A DNA stretch of 64,000 bases from the NCBI RefSeq assembly GCF_001591545.1, contig NZ_BCVC01000002.1:62001-126000 (forward strand). The letters run 5' to 3'. Position 1 is the stretch's first letter. Each line of letters opens with the position of its first letter. Of the stretch, positions 1 to 7,966 are shown in pieces. Origin of the DNA: Lederbergia lenta NBRC 16444. GTDB taxonomy: Bacteria; Bacillota; Bacilli; Bacillales; Bacillaceae_C. The position numbers and the translations under genes were made by a program. Under the pieces are notes generated by a model that saw only the letters and a program-made list of their open reading frames with translations, was not told the origin of the DNA and searched no databases.

Positions 1-120
1 CACTTTGAGCATTTTATATATGTGGTAACGCGTCCAAAACATATGGAAAGGATTATACGAATAACTTAATACCTGTTTTTCATTTAATTTTCCGGATAAT
101 ATGTTCTTCAAAAATAAATC
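1..120. other. Window edge, no gene supported
   Basis: This AT-rich stretch lies downstream of the minus-strand permease gene. The only open frame towards the edge on the minus strand has no ribosome binding site, so I do not call a gene. Confidence 0.5.
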
Positions 121-1032
121 TTACCCTTTAACGGATCCAATCATGACACCTTTTTCAAAGTATTTTTGCATAAATGGATAGAGAACTAAGATTGGCAAGG
201 ACGAAACAATAATCACGCCATATTTAATTTGATCAGCATATCTTTGTGCATAGCCACCACCAGTACCTCCGCTACCAGCTCCTTCTTGGAAGACTTGATT
301 TGATAATAGAATATCCCTCAAAACTATTTGTAGTGGTTGTATACTATAATCCCTAATATAAATCAAACCAGTAAAGAAATCATTCCAGTGCCAAACTAAA
401 TAATAAAGACCAATCACAGAAATTACAGCTTTTGATAGAGGTAATACAATAGCAGTAAAGAACTTAAAGTGAGAGCATCCATCCATCGTAGCTGCTTCAT
501 ACAATTCTTTGGGAATGGTATTTTCAAAAAATGTACGTGTAATAATCAGATTAAAGACATTTACAGTGACAGGGTTGAATATAAATACCCACATTGTATC
601 AATAAGGTTTAAATCTTTCATTAATAAATATGTCGGTATTAACCCTCCATTAAAGAACATAGTAAAAATAAAGAAGAACATCAATAAGCGTCTAGCGCGG
701 AATTCTTCTCTAGATAATACATATGCCGCTGGTAAAGTGAAGAGCAAACTAATCAAAGTACCACCGATTGCATAGATTAATGTATTCCTATAACCGATCC
801 AAATTCTCGAGTCTTGAAATATTTCCTGATAGCCAAATAAACTAAATCCTTTTGGAAAAAATAACACTTTTCCTGTTGAGACAAGAGTAGAATCACTGAC
901 AGATGCTATGATGATAAAATACAATGGATATGCCACGATAAAAAATACTACAATGCAAATTGCATATACAATAAAATCAAACATTAAATCGGACTTTTTT
1001 CTAGCTTTTAATCTTTGTAAAACAGCAGCCAT
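121..1032 (-). CDS. Sugar ABC transporter permease, LplC/YtcP type
   Basis: This is an inner-membrane permease subunit of a carbohydrate ABC importer (MalG/LplC side). It shows about six hydrophobic segments and, after the middle, the loop motif EAATMDGC followed by the conserved leucine-proline that contacts the ATPase subunit. The C-terminus ends in KGVMIGSVKG, as in LplC proteins. I chose the ATG at 1032 because AAGGAG sits seven bases upstream; the in-frame ATG at 1056 has no ribosome site. It is the last of three genes (binding protein, LplB-type, LplC-type) on the minus strand. LplABC-type systems often carry complex pectic or xylan oligosaccharides, but the substrate cannot be read here. 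Confidence 0.9.
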   Translation of the reverse strand: MAAVLQRLKARKKSDLMFDFIVYAICIVVFFIVAYPLYFIIIASVSDSTLVSTGKVLFFPKGFSLFGYQEIFQDSRIWIGYRNTLIYAIGGTLISLLFTLPAAYVLSREEFRARRLLMFFFIFTMFFNGGLIPTYLLMKDLNLIDTMWVFIFNPVTVNVFNLIITRTFFENTIPKELYEAATMDGCSHFKFFTAIVLPLSKAVISVIGLYYLVWHWNDFFTGLIYIRDYSIQPLQIVLRDILLSNQVFQEGAGSGGTGGGYAQRYADQIKYGVIIVSSLPILVLYPFMQKYFEKGVMIGSVKG

Positions 1033-1098
1033 TTTCTTTCTCCTTTCACTTTTCATACATTATATTTACGGAGGATTTATAGTCAGAGTCTAAGGCTA

Positions 1099-2073
1099 CT
1101 ACCACAAACTTATTTTAGATGAGCGTTTAGCAATATAGTTCATCAGTAATAATAATGAGAAGTTAATCAATGTATTAAACAAGCCAATGGCAGCTGCATA
1201 GCTAAATTGATTTGAAATAATACCAATCTTGTAAACGTACGTTTCAATCACTTCAGAAACTGGTAAATTCAAAGAATTTTGCATTAAAAATATTTTTTCA
1301 AACCCTGTACTAATGATGGACCCCATATTAAGTATCAAAAGGATAATAATGGTAGGGATGATTGCAGGGATTTCTACATTTTTTATAATTTGCCATCTAC
1401 TGGCCCCATCCACTTTAGCAGAATCATATAACTGTGGATCTACACCAGATAAGGCTGCTAAATAAATAATGCTGTTCCAACCAACATGTTGCCAAACATC
1501 TGAAAGAACATATACAGGTACAAATGCCTTTACTGATGCAAGTAAATTAGAATTTTCAAAACCAAAGGCACTTATTAAGTGACCAATAATCCCAGTATTA
1601 GGGGAAAGCAAAACATTTAGTAAACCAACAAGCACAACAATTGAAATAAAGTGTGGTAAATAAACAGTTGTTTGAAGTATCTTCTTTCCTTTTTTCCACT
1701 TAATTTGGTTTACTAGTAATGCCAAAGCAATCGGCGCAGGGAATCCTACTAAAATCGTTGTAATGCTAATAACAAGTGTATTTCTAATTAAATCCCAGAA
1801 CATATGACTATTCAAAAACTGGGAAAAGTATTTGAAACCTACCCATTCACCACCTGTAAGTCCGGCAGTAAAGTCATATTCACGAAATGCTAATTGAATG
1901 CCGTACATAGGGATATAGTTAAATATAAGAACGCAAACAATGGCTGGAAATATCAATAGCCATAATTGATAATCACGTTTAAACGTATTTATAATTGTCG
2001 GTTTACTTTTCTTGGTATTAGCGACCGTACCTATAGATGGATGTCTTTTCGTTTGAGAAGGTGTAAAAGCCAT
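1099..2073 (-). CDS. Sugar ABC transporter permease, LplB type
   Basis: This is the first permease of the importer encoded with the genes on either side. The protein (324 aa) starts with a polar stretch of about 35 residues, then has six predicted membrane helices. The cytoplasmic coupling loop reads DSAKVDGASRW, followed by an IPAI helix. The end, KRSSKISLW, is typical of LplB proteins. AAAGGAG lies eight bases before the ATG. A perfect 15-bp hairpin separates it from the upstream binding-protein gene, an arrangement that usually lowers permease expression relative to the binding protein. Confidence 0.9.
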   Translation of the reverse strand: MAFTPSQTKRHPSIGTVANTKKSKPTIINTFKRDYQLWLLIFPAIVCVLIFNYIPMYGIQLAFREYDFTAGLTGGEWVGFKYFSQFLNSHMFWDLIRNTLVISITTILVGFPAPIALALLVNQIKWKKGKKILQTTVYLPHFISIVVLVGLLNVLLSPNTGIIGHLISAFGFENSNLLASVKAFVPVYVLSDVWQHVGWNSIIYLAALSGVDPQLYDSAKVDGASRWQIIKNVEIPAIIPTIIILLILNMGSIISTGFEKIFLMQNSLNLPVSEVIETYVYKIGIISNQFSYAAAIGLFNTLINFSLLLLMNYIAKRSSKISLW

Positions 2074-2090
2074 AGCATGTACTCCTTTGC

Positions 2091-2130
2091 TTTAAGGAGA
2101 TATTTGTTTATAACTAAATATCTCCTTAAA
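2091..2130 (-). other. Intercistronic stem-loop between binding protein and permease
   Basis: Bases 2091-2105 and 2116-2130 are perfect inverted complements (15 bp) around a 10-base loop. The hairpin lies just after the binding-protein stop codon and before the permease ribosome site. By analogy with maltose-type operons it could stabilise the upstream mRNA or terminate part of the transcription. No long T-run follows. Confidence 0.65.
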
Positions 2131-2155
2131 AATTTTTGAGTTAGATTAAATTAAA

Positions 2156-3763
2156 TTATTGGTTGTTTTTATATTCATCGAAATATTTTTGTATCACTTC
2201 AATATTTGAATGAAGTCCAATTTTCTCCATTTCTTGTACGTATTGATCCCATTGTTTTTCAATATCACCTTTCGTGATCCATTCACCAAACTTGGACATA
2301 CTTAAATTCATCAGATCTGTATTGACCAAAGCCATTTGGTTGTTGTCTTCCGTACTATACTTTAAAAACATACCCGGCAATACATTGTCCTCTAGATTTA
2401 AAGTTTCAAAGGTTTTGATAAAAGGCTCCTGTTGAGCTCCGACTGCCTTCATATCTTCTCCAAGTTCCAGTTCAAGTGAATCGGCTATATACATTGGACC
2501 GTTATCAGCCCATGTGGAGGTCCATTTCCATGTACCCGGATCCATAGAATCATCTTCAGGAGGTAATATTTTATACGTTTCATCTCCATTATCCTGAATA
2601 TTCGGACCAATTGAACCGAAAAGTACTTGCATACTTACTTCCGGATCATATAATTCATTAATAAACTTCATCGCAGCTTCTTTATCTTTTGTCTTTGATG
2701 ACATTTGAATGAAATTTACTCCATAGTTCAATTCATTATAGTCATATGTCCAAGAAACTTCCCCAGCATAATCAGCTGATGTTTTCATAGGTGCAAAGGA
2801 AACATATTGATCTGCAATTTCTAAGCCGAACCTATCTGTTCTTTCCCAGCCAAACGTGTAGCCTATCTTCGCCACATCGCCATTGCCGCGAGCAACGGAT
2901 TGATACTTCGTATAATCCTGTGTAAATACTTCTTCGTTTATTAAGCCATTTTTATATAATTTGTTTAAAAAGGTTACAACTTCTTTATAGCGTTCATCAA
3001 CAAAGAAGTTCTTGACCTTACCATCTTCTAGGAAATATCCTTGGCCACCTCCACCTGTAATGGTCATACCGGTACTACCTAATAAAACGGTTGGCTGGAA
3101 ATAACCGAAACCACCTGTGCCAACTGGTGAAAAATCCATCGGTATCTCATCGTTCCGGTCACCATTTCCATTTGCATCTTGCTCTTTAAACGCCATTAAT
3201 ACGTCAAATAATTCATCCCAATTGGTAGGGACTTCTAGGTTAAGATTATCAAGCCAATCTTGATTTATAAATTGCATTGTTGCTGTTTCAGGCCAAAACC
3301 TTTGATATTTTGGCAATCCATATATTTCTCCACCAGATTGCGTAGATAAATCTTTTGTAAGCGGCTTTTGGTCGTACATTTCTTGTATATTAGGACCGTG
3401 TTCTTTTATTAAATCAGACATATCTTCAAATAAACCGGTAAACTTAGCAAAATCCGCATCTGTAATCGCATTAGGGCCAATTATTAAATCAGGGATATCA
3501 CCACCAGCTAACATTGCTCCTTTTTTCTGGTCCCAGTCAGCAGAAACTTCTTCCCATTTAATCTTTACTCCAGCACGCTCCTCTACTTCTTTTAGCCACT
3601 CCATATCATCTACACTTTTCGTTAAAGGATGTTTTGTAATCAAAGCAGTAAGGATAGGCTTGCCATCTCCTGTCACTGCCTTTTTTTCTTCTTTATTGCA
3701 CGCTACTAATACAAATATCCCCAGTAAGCTAAATACAAGTAAAGATATAACTCTTTTTCTCAT
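2156..3763 (-). CDS. Extracellular sugar-binding lipoprotein, LplA type
   Basis: This is the solute receptor of the LplABC-type importer, anchored to the outer face of the membrane by lipid. The N-terminus has a short basic stretch, a hydrophobic core and the lipobox LVAC with the lipidated cysteine at residue 22. The mature part (535 aa in all) is of the long LplA/family-1 binding-protein size. I placed the start at the ATG at 3763, preceded by a GGGGG-rich ribosome site; the frame runs open 24 codons further upstream but has no ribosome site there and would spoil the signal peptide. It is the first gene of the minus-strand operon. A cre-like site and an inverted repeat lie upstream. Confidence 0.92.
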   Translation of the reverse strand: MRKRVISLLVFSLLGIFVLVACNKEEKKAVTGDGKPILTALITKHPLTKSVDDMEWLKEVEERAGVKIKWEEVSADWDQKKGAMLAGGDIPDLIIGPNAITDADFAKFTGLFEDMSDLIKEHGPNIQEMYDQKPLTKDLSTQSGGEIYGLPKYQRFWPETATMQFINQDWLDNLNLEVPTNWDELFDVLMAFKEQDANGNGDRNDEIPMDFSPVGTGGFGYFQPTVLLGSTGMTITGGGGQGYFLEDGKVKNFFVDERYKEVVTFLNKLYKNGLINEEVFTQDYTKYQSVARGNGDVAKIGYTFGWERTDRFGLEIADQYVSFAPMKTSADYAGEVSWTYDYNELNYGVNFIQMSSKTKDKEAAMKFINELYDPEVSMQVLFGSIGPNIQDNGDETYKILPPEDDSMDPGTWKWTSTWADNGPMYIADSLELELGEDMKAVGAQQEPFIKTFETLNLEDNVLPGMFLKYSTEDNNQMALVNTDLMNLSMSKFGEWITKGDIEKQWDQYVQEMEKIGLHSNIEVIQKYFDEYKNNQ

Positions 3764-3788
3764 TTTGATTCCCCCTCGTATTTTATTA

Positions 3789-3831
3789 TTAGCAATCTTC
3801 CAGAAAGAACAGTATAAAAATAGATTGCTAA
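3789..3831 (-). promoter_or_regulatory. Putative promoter with flanking inverted repeat
   Basis: On the minus strand a TATACT -10 box (3816-3811) lies between two perfect 10-bp half-sites, TTAGCAATCT (3789-3798) and AGATTGCTAA (3822-3831). The -35 region (TTAGAG near 3840-3835, spacer 18) is weak, so an activator or repressor binding the half-sites is likely. No matching regulator is identified. Confidence 0.45.
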
Positions 3832-3841
3832 CCACTCTAAT

Positions 3842-3855
3842 AGACAGCGCTTTCT
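3842..3855. promoter_or_regulatory. cre-like catabolite site upstream of LplABC-type operon
   Basis: AGACAGCGCTTTCT matches the palindromic cre form TGAAAGCGCTTTCA at 11 of 14 positions. It lies just upstream of the predicted -35 region, so CcpA could act here. The rest of the gap 3856-4261 is AT-rich. It contains a weak AraR-like match at 3942-3953 (TTGTACGCATGA) and no gene. Confidence 0.5.
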
Positions 3856-4265
3856 TTTTTTATTGAAAGACAAACTCTACCGTACCACCTCCGTTCATAT
3901 ATTAAGATGACCGCACATATCTATTGAGTTCTTAATAATAGTTGTACGCATGATGTTTGTTTTAAAGTATAAATAACTGACGTAACATTTGCAACAAAAT
4001 TCTAAAGAATATAAAAATAAAAGTTCAGGATGTTATATGAATTTTTCTCCACGTTAAAACCAGTCATCATTTCAACTTTATGCAAGAAAAAAACCTCCAT
4101 ACTAGAATATAGTTAGGTGGTAATCCATTGCTAATAGGGGACATAAGAAAAAACAAGGAAGTATTTCACCATCATTTATGCAAAACTAAAGTAAGTTCAT
4201 CTTTACATTCACTATTCGCTAGGTTAATAAAGTCGCAAGCAGCCATTTTAACTATTTATCAGAAA

Positions 4266-4300
4266 TAAAAAACCGGCCCTTTTTGAAGGTGCCGGTTTTT
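4266..4300. terminator. Rho-independent terminator of araR
   Basis: An AACCGGC/GCCGGTT stem flanked by an A-run and a T-run lies directly after the araR stop codon. It is built symmetrically, so it could work in both directions and separates araR from the minus-strand importer operon. Confidence 0.8.
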
Positions 4301-4301
4301 A

Positions 4302-5441
4302 TTAGTTTGCTTGCTTTTTTTTCAGTAAACTTTTTGTCGAATTCCGAATAACGAGTTCAGGTTCGTAGGTAATCGATTTTTGTAGTTCTGGTTGATTTTT
4401 CTCCACTGCATCCACTATCCATTTCGCAGCGTCCGTCCCCATTTGTACTTTTGGATGCGTGACGGAGGTAAGTTTAATGTCAGATGCCCAAGCTAAAGTG
4501 GAGTCATCATAACCAATAACAGATATATCCTCTGGCACATTAAATCCATTGTTGCGCAATATCGCAATGACAGTTAATGCGCTAGCATCGTTATAACAAA
4601 CGATACCAGTTGGTATATCCGTAGGATTTGCAAGAAGTTCTTTTAACCTATCTTCTAATACTGTGTCCAAGTCTTCTGTTGTATAAGAGATAATTGTATC
4701 ATTTAAAAAAGGAACTTTATTTTCGCGGAATGCGCGAATAAATCCTTTCATCCTATATACTCCTTGCATATCGTCTGTCTTAAAAATGCCAATGATTTTC
4801 TCATGTCCTAATTCAATTAAATGTTCCGTAGCAATAAATCCACCTTTTTCATCGTCCAACATAATATAAGGAGGATTTAGTTGTGAGTAGTATTGGTTGA
4901 TCATTAAATAGGGGATGTTTTTTCGTTCCAGTTCCAAATAATAGTGAATGTTAGGATTGTATCCACTACTTTTTGTTGGTTCGATAATAAGTCCGTCAAT
5001 ATTTCTACTTAACATTGCTTCTAGGCATTGTTTTTCTTTATCTAAATCATTATCAGTAGATGAGATGATAAGTGAGTATCCCTTTGAAGTTAAATAAGAC
5101 TCCATTCCTCTGATGATCGAAGGAAAAATATAATCGGAAATATAAGTCGTAATGACACCAATATTTTTACCAGGCATTTGGGGAGCCTGGCCGGTAATAG
5201 GCGCTACTTCCAATGGAGAAACTGGGGGATGAGCGCAAAATGTACCAGCGCCTTGCTCCCTATATAGCATCCCCTCATGTACAAGTTGGCCTACCGCTTG
5301 GCGAATCGTATGTCTACTTACATGGAACATTTTTGCTAATTCATTCTCGGAATAAATTTTTTCACCGGGCTTGACCTCTCCGTTCGCAATCCATTCCTTT
5401 ATTTTATCAATCACGATCATGTATTTTGTGGGTTTAACCAT
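4302..5441 (-). CDS. araR: Arabinose repressor AraR (GntR HTH plus LacI-type sensor)
   Basis: AraR binds operator DNA near arabinose genes and releases it when L-arabinose is present. The N-terminal 70 residues are a GntR-type winged helix (ENELAKMFHVSRHTIRQAV). From about residue 95 follows a LacI/periplasmic-binding-like domain with the stretch GVITTYISDYIFPSIIRG, which I recognise from B. subtilis AraR, as are IDGLIIEPTKS and VIGYDDS. The start is set at the ATG at 5441 (379 aa) with GCAGGGA upstream; a start 20 codons earlier has no ribosome site and would fall on the promoter. The gene diverges from galM and carries its own operator between promoter and start, implying autoregulation. 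Confidence 0.96.
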   Translation of the reverse strand: MVKPTKYMIVIDKIKEWIANGEVKPGEKIYSENELAKMFHVSRHTIRQAVGQLVHEGMLYREQGAGTFCAHPPVSPLEVAPITGQAPQMPGKNIGVITTYISDYIFPSIIRGMESYLTSKGYSLIISSTDNDLDKEKQCLEAMLSRNIDGLIIEPTKSSGYNPNIHYYLELERKNIPYLMINQYYSQLNPPYIMLDDEKGGFIATEHLIELGHEKIIGIFKTDDMQGVYRMKGFIRAFRENKVPFLNDTIISYTTEDLDTVLEDRLKELLANPTDIPTGIVCYNDASALTVIAILRNNGFNVPEDISVIGYDDSTLAWASDIKLTSVTHPKVQMGTDAAKWIVDAVEKNQPELQKSITYEPELVIRNSTKSLLKKKQAN

Positions 5442-5479
5442 AAAATCCCTGCTTTCGAGTTGTTCGTTTAAAAATTTAG

Positions 5480-5491
5480 TTGTTGGTACAA
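5480..5491. promoter_or_regulatory. AraR operator in the araR promoter
   Basis: TTGTTGGTACAA matches the B. subtilis AraR core TTGTACGTACAA at 10 of 12 positions. It lies just downstream of a minus-strand TATAAT -10 box (5505-5500) and ahead of the araR ATG, consistent with autorepression. Confidence 0.7.
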
Positions 5492-5499
5492 TTATTTCC

Positions 5500-5505
5500 A
5501 TTATA
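5500..5505 (-). promoter_or_regulatory. araR -10 element
   Basis: A perfect TATAAT on the minus strand, 59 bases upstream of the chosen araR start. No convincing -35 hexamer is visible at the normal spacing. Confidence 0.5.
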
Positions 5506-5563
5506 CATGAATGATAAGCGTAATAGTATCACTTTAATCTATCAATTTGATGATATGGTAAAA

Positions 5564-5592
5564 TTGACATGTACGTACGTCAATATTATGAT
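5564..5592 (+). promoter_or_regulatory. galM promoter with AraR operator in the spacer
   Basis: TTGACA (5564-5569), a 17-base spacer and TATGAT (5587-5592) form a strong sigma-A promoter. The spacer contains ATGTACGTACGT (5569-5580), a close match to the AraR core, so repressor binding would block RNA polymerase directly. Confidence 0.8.
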
Positions 5593-5624
5593 GTCTATAT
5601 TATATAGAAGAGGAGAAGGGGTAA

Positions 5625-6677
5625 ATGAATGTAATCCAGAAACCATTTGGGTCTATGAAAGATGAAGAAGTAAATGAGTTCACACTTATGAATGATAATG
5701 GTATAGAGTTGACTTGTATTAATTACGGTTGCGCCATTACGAAGATAATAACTTCTGACCAAGATGGCAGTAAAGAAAATATAGTCCTAGGCTATGATTC
5801 TCTTGAGGAATATGTAAATGGCTCATCATTTTTTGGCAGTGTTGTTGGCAGGGTTGCCGGGCGAATTGGTAATGCCGAGTTCGAGTTAAACGGGAAGAAC
5901 TATACAGTCGCAAAAAATGAAAACGGTAACCATCTTCATGGTGGAGTAAAGGGCTTTGATAAGGTTATTTGGAATGCTGCGATATTGGAAAGTGAAGAAT
6001 TGGCTCAGGTACAATTTACCTATTTAAGTCCAGATGGGGAAGAAGGTTATCCTGGTAATTTGGAAATGAAGGTGACATATACACTGAATAATAACAATGA
6101 ATTCACTATTCTTTATGAAGGAATTTCAGATGAGAAAACCATCTTAAATGTTAGCAATCACTCTTATTTTAACTTGAGCGGGGATTTAAAACGTGATATT
6201 CAGGACCATAAATTAATCTTAAAAAGTGATAGATTCCTTGATTTACAAGAAGACCTGCTACCAACTGGCAAATTTGTCGATGTAGATAATACAACATTTG
6301 ATTTTCGCGAAGGAAGAAATATTAGAGCTGGAGTAGAATCTAATGATGTTCAAAATCGATTAGCCGGCGGCGGTTATGATCATCCATTTGTATTGAATGA
6401 CAATCATAATCAGGAAATTATACTCGAAGACCCCGAAAGTGGACGGACGTTGACAATCGAAACAGATGAAGTTGGTGTCATTGTTTATACAGCTAGCCAA
6501 CTCCCTGAAGAAGGAGAAGTGTATGGAGTGCCTTCACGGAAATATCTTGGGATTTGCTTAGAGACACAAGGGCTACCTGATGCTGTGCATCATGCTGAAT
6601 TTCCATCTTGGGTACTCGAAAAAGATACACGGTTTTCATCTGTAACGAAATATCAATTTGGTGTGAAAGAGAAATAG
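5625..6677 (+). CDS. galM: Aldose 1-epimerase (galactose mutarotase family)
   Basis: This enzyme interconverts alpha and beta anomers of free aldoses, here probably arabinose or galactose released from oligosaccharides. The full-length protein (350 aa) has the family landmarks: GNHLHGGVKGFDKVIW near residue 105, the catalytic histidine in NVSNHSYFNLSG, and the catalytic glutamate in CLETQGLPDA near the C-terminus. AGGAGAAGGGG precedes the ATG. It has its own promoter with an AraR operator in the spacer, so it should be induced by arabinose. There is no signal peptide, so it acts in the cytoplasm. Confidence 0.93.
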   Translation: MNVIQKPFGSMKDEEVNEFTLMNDNGIELTCINYGCAITKIITSDQDGSKENIVLGYDSLEEYVNGSSFFGSVVGRVAGRIGNAEFELNGKNYTVAKNENGNHLHGGVKGFDKVIWNAAILESEELAQVQFTYLSPDGEEGYPGNLEMKVTYTLNNNNEFTILYEGISDEKTILNVSNHSYFNLSGDLKRDIQDHKLILKSDRFLDLQEDLLPTGKFVDVDNTTFDFREGRNIRAGVESNDVQNRLAGGGYDHPFVLNDNHNQEIILEDPESGRTLTIETDEVGVIVYTASQLPEEGEVYGVPSRKYLGICLETQGLPDAVHHAEFPSWVLEKDTRFSSVTKYQFGVKEK

Positions 6678-6695
6678 AATATACGTCAAAAAATC

Positions 6696-6744
6696 AGCAC
6701 ATTATATCAGATATATCCCTTAGGGGTGTCTGCAATAATGTGCT
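6696..6744 (-). terminator. Hairpin between convergent galM and winged-helix regulator genes
   Basis: AGCACATTAT (6696-6705) pairs with ATAATGTGCT (6735-6744), and an inner CCCT/AGGG stem extends it. Read on the minus strand the stem is followed by ATTTTTTG, so it most likely ends the regulator transcript. It may also slow galM read-through. Confidence 0.65.
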
Positions 6745-6753
6745 CATTTAAGT

Positions 6754-7656
6754 TTATAGGTAAAATAATTTAAATACGATATCTTGATCATGGTTTCCGA
6801 ATTTCTTTCCGAAAATCGATGCTCCTCCAACATGCTTTGCATCCTCTTTTACTTCGATCCGAAAGGTCCACCTATCACAAGATGTATCTAGATCTTCAAC
6901 TAAAACCGGAGACAGCGGATCACCATCAATATATGTGCCGTGGCTTGTAATTCTAATGGTCTTTAACAAACCATATTGATTGATATTGTGTGGCCACCAA
7001 TCAGGTGTGAATTTTCCTCTCGTATCAGCAAAGTCACCTGGGCTCGTCCAAGTGCCTAATTCTAATCCGTTTAAGGAAAAAGTTATATCTGAAGGCCAAA
7101 CATCATTTGAAAACGGAAATTCTGAAGAGAGTTCTAGGCTGATTTCAAACTGTTGCAATTTCTCATCTGCTTTTAAAAAGTTAGGGATATTATACTGGAT
7201 GAAACCTTGGGTGAACCATAATATTTCAGCATCTACTCTTTTTGGATCCATAAAGTATATTGGTTCGTCTACTCTGCCGATAAATTCTTTCTCCGATGCA
7301 ATTCCACAAGTTGGCTTTAAGTCAAAGTCAGTATAATGACCAATTGGAACAGAGGTTTCGTAGGATGCAAATGAATGGAAGATCTTTTTCGGGAAGTTAA
7401 TCTCAATATGATCTACTTTTAAGATGGAAATTCTTTGTCTCCCCGATTTACCAGGGATTTTTTCTGTTTTAATTATCCCAGCGTCTTCTAATTTCTTAAT
7501 ATGCTTTGTCACGATTGGACTGCTTATATTAAGTTCTTCAGCTAATTCCTTAATATTCATTTTATTTTTGGAGAGTAACTGAATTATTTTAATTCGAACC
7601 TCACTAGCTAAAGCTTGATACACAACAAGTGAGGATTCGTCTATTTCAAGTTGCAT
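6754..7656 (-). CDS. Winged-helix (ArsR-like) regulator with a beta-rich C-terminal domain
   Basis: This is a probable sugar-responsive transcription factor. Residues 10-90 form an ArsR-type winged helix (ALASEVRIKIIQLLSK, then IKELAEELNISSPIVTKHI). The remaining 200 residues are rich in Trp, Asp, Gly and predicted beta strands, and I do not recognise a named domain; a jelly-roll or sugar-binding fold is a guess. Full-length ArsR proteins are usually near 100 residues, so the extra domain is notable. GGGAGAAGG precedes the ATG. It is transcribed away from an arabino-oligosaccharide importer operon whose leader carries TAATTATTC palindromes, which are candidate operators for this protein. The effector is unknown. 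Confidence 0.75.
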   Translation of the reverse strand: MQLEIDESSLVVYQALASEVRIKIIQLLSKNKMNIKELAEELNISSPIVTKHIKKLEDAGIIKTEKIPGKSGRQRISILKVDHIEINFPKKIFHSFASYETSVPIGHYTDFDLKPTCGIASEKEFIGRVDEPIYFMDPKRVDAEILWFTQGFIQYNIPNFLKADEKLQQFEISLELSSEFPFSNDVWPSDITFSLNGLELGTWTSPGDFADTRGKFTPDWWPHNINQYGLLKTIRITSHGTYIDGDPLSPVLVEDLDTSCDRWTFRIEVKEDAKHVGGASIFGKKFGNHDQDIVFKLFYL

Positions 7657-7733
7657 GCTATACCTTCTCCCAAAATTATTTTGTGAAGCGAAAGAGATTA
7701 ACCTATATATATAATACGTTAAAAAGTGATTAA

Positions 7734-7747
7734 TTCATACGTATAAT
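7734..7747. promoter_or_regulatory. Possible AraR operator in divergent region
   Basis: TTCATACGTATAAT matches 10 of 14 positions of the extended AraR consensus TTTGTACGTACAAA. It lies in the 310-base gap 7657-7966 between the winged-helix regulator and the importer. The gap also holds two GTTAAC repeats (7797-7802, 7809-7814) and the promoter described separately. Confidence 0.35.
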
Positions 7748-7854
7748 AACATAAAGGTTAATTGCTTGTAAATAACACTTAATTCAGAACTATATAGTTA
7801 ACCAAAATGTTAACATGGTGTGTATAAATTATTATATAATTCACTAAATAGTTA

Positions 7855-7883
7855 TTGACAGCGTTTTCTGTCGAATGTATACT
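7855..7883 (+). promoter_or_regulatory. Promoter of arabino-oligosaccharide importer operon, with overlapping cre
   Basis: TTGACA (7855-7860), 17 bases, TATACT (7878-7883) is a near-consensus sigma-A promoter. Bases 7854-7868 (TTGACAGCGTTTTCT) fit the cre consensus WTGNAANCGNWNNCW with one mismatch and overlap the -35 box, so CcpA binding would block initiation. Confidence 0.8.
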
Positions 7884-7893
7884 AAACCCAAGT

Positions 7894-7937
7894 TAATTAT
7901 TCGCGAAGATTGTCGTGAATAATTATTCGAATAATTA
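7894..7937. promoter_or_regulatory. Palindrome cluster, candidate operator
   Basis: TAATTATTC (7894-7902) is inverted as GAATAATTA (7917-7925), which in turn overlaps a perfect 18-bp palindrome TAATTATTCGAATAATTA (7920-7937). The cluster lies between the predicted transcription start and the binding-protein start codon. It is a plausible operator for the divergent winged-helix regulator, or an mRNA structure. Confidence 0.55.
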
Positions 7938-7966
7938 TTAGAAAAAATAGAAAGTGGGGGAAAGGT

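Noticed and set aside
1229-1240. AAACGTACGTTT palindrome resembling an AraR core
   Set aside because: It lies deep inside a permease coding region on the minus strand, lacks the TTGT arms and has no promoter nearby.
5442-5501. Longer N-terminus for AraR
   Set aside because: The extra 20 codons have no ribosome site and cover the -10 box region and the operator; AraR proteins start near the winged helix.
5480-5665. Plus-strand frame of 61 codons across the araR/galM promoters
   Set aside because: It has no ribosome site and overlaps operators, promoters and the galM start in another frame.
7797-7814. Two GTTAAC repeats, with a similar GTTAACCAAA at 56884
   Set aside because: The motif is short and AT-rich; two or three hits in 64 kb of AT-rich DNA are expected by chance and the positions relative to promoters differ.
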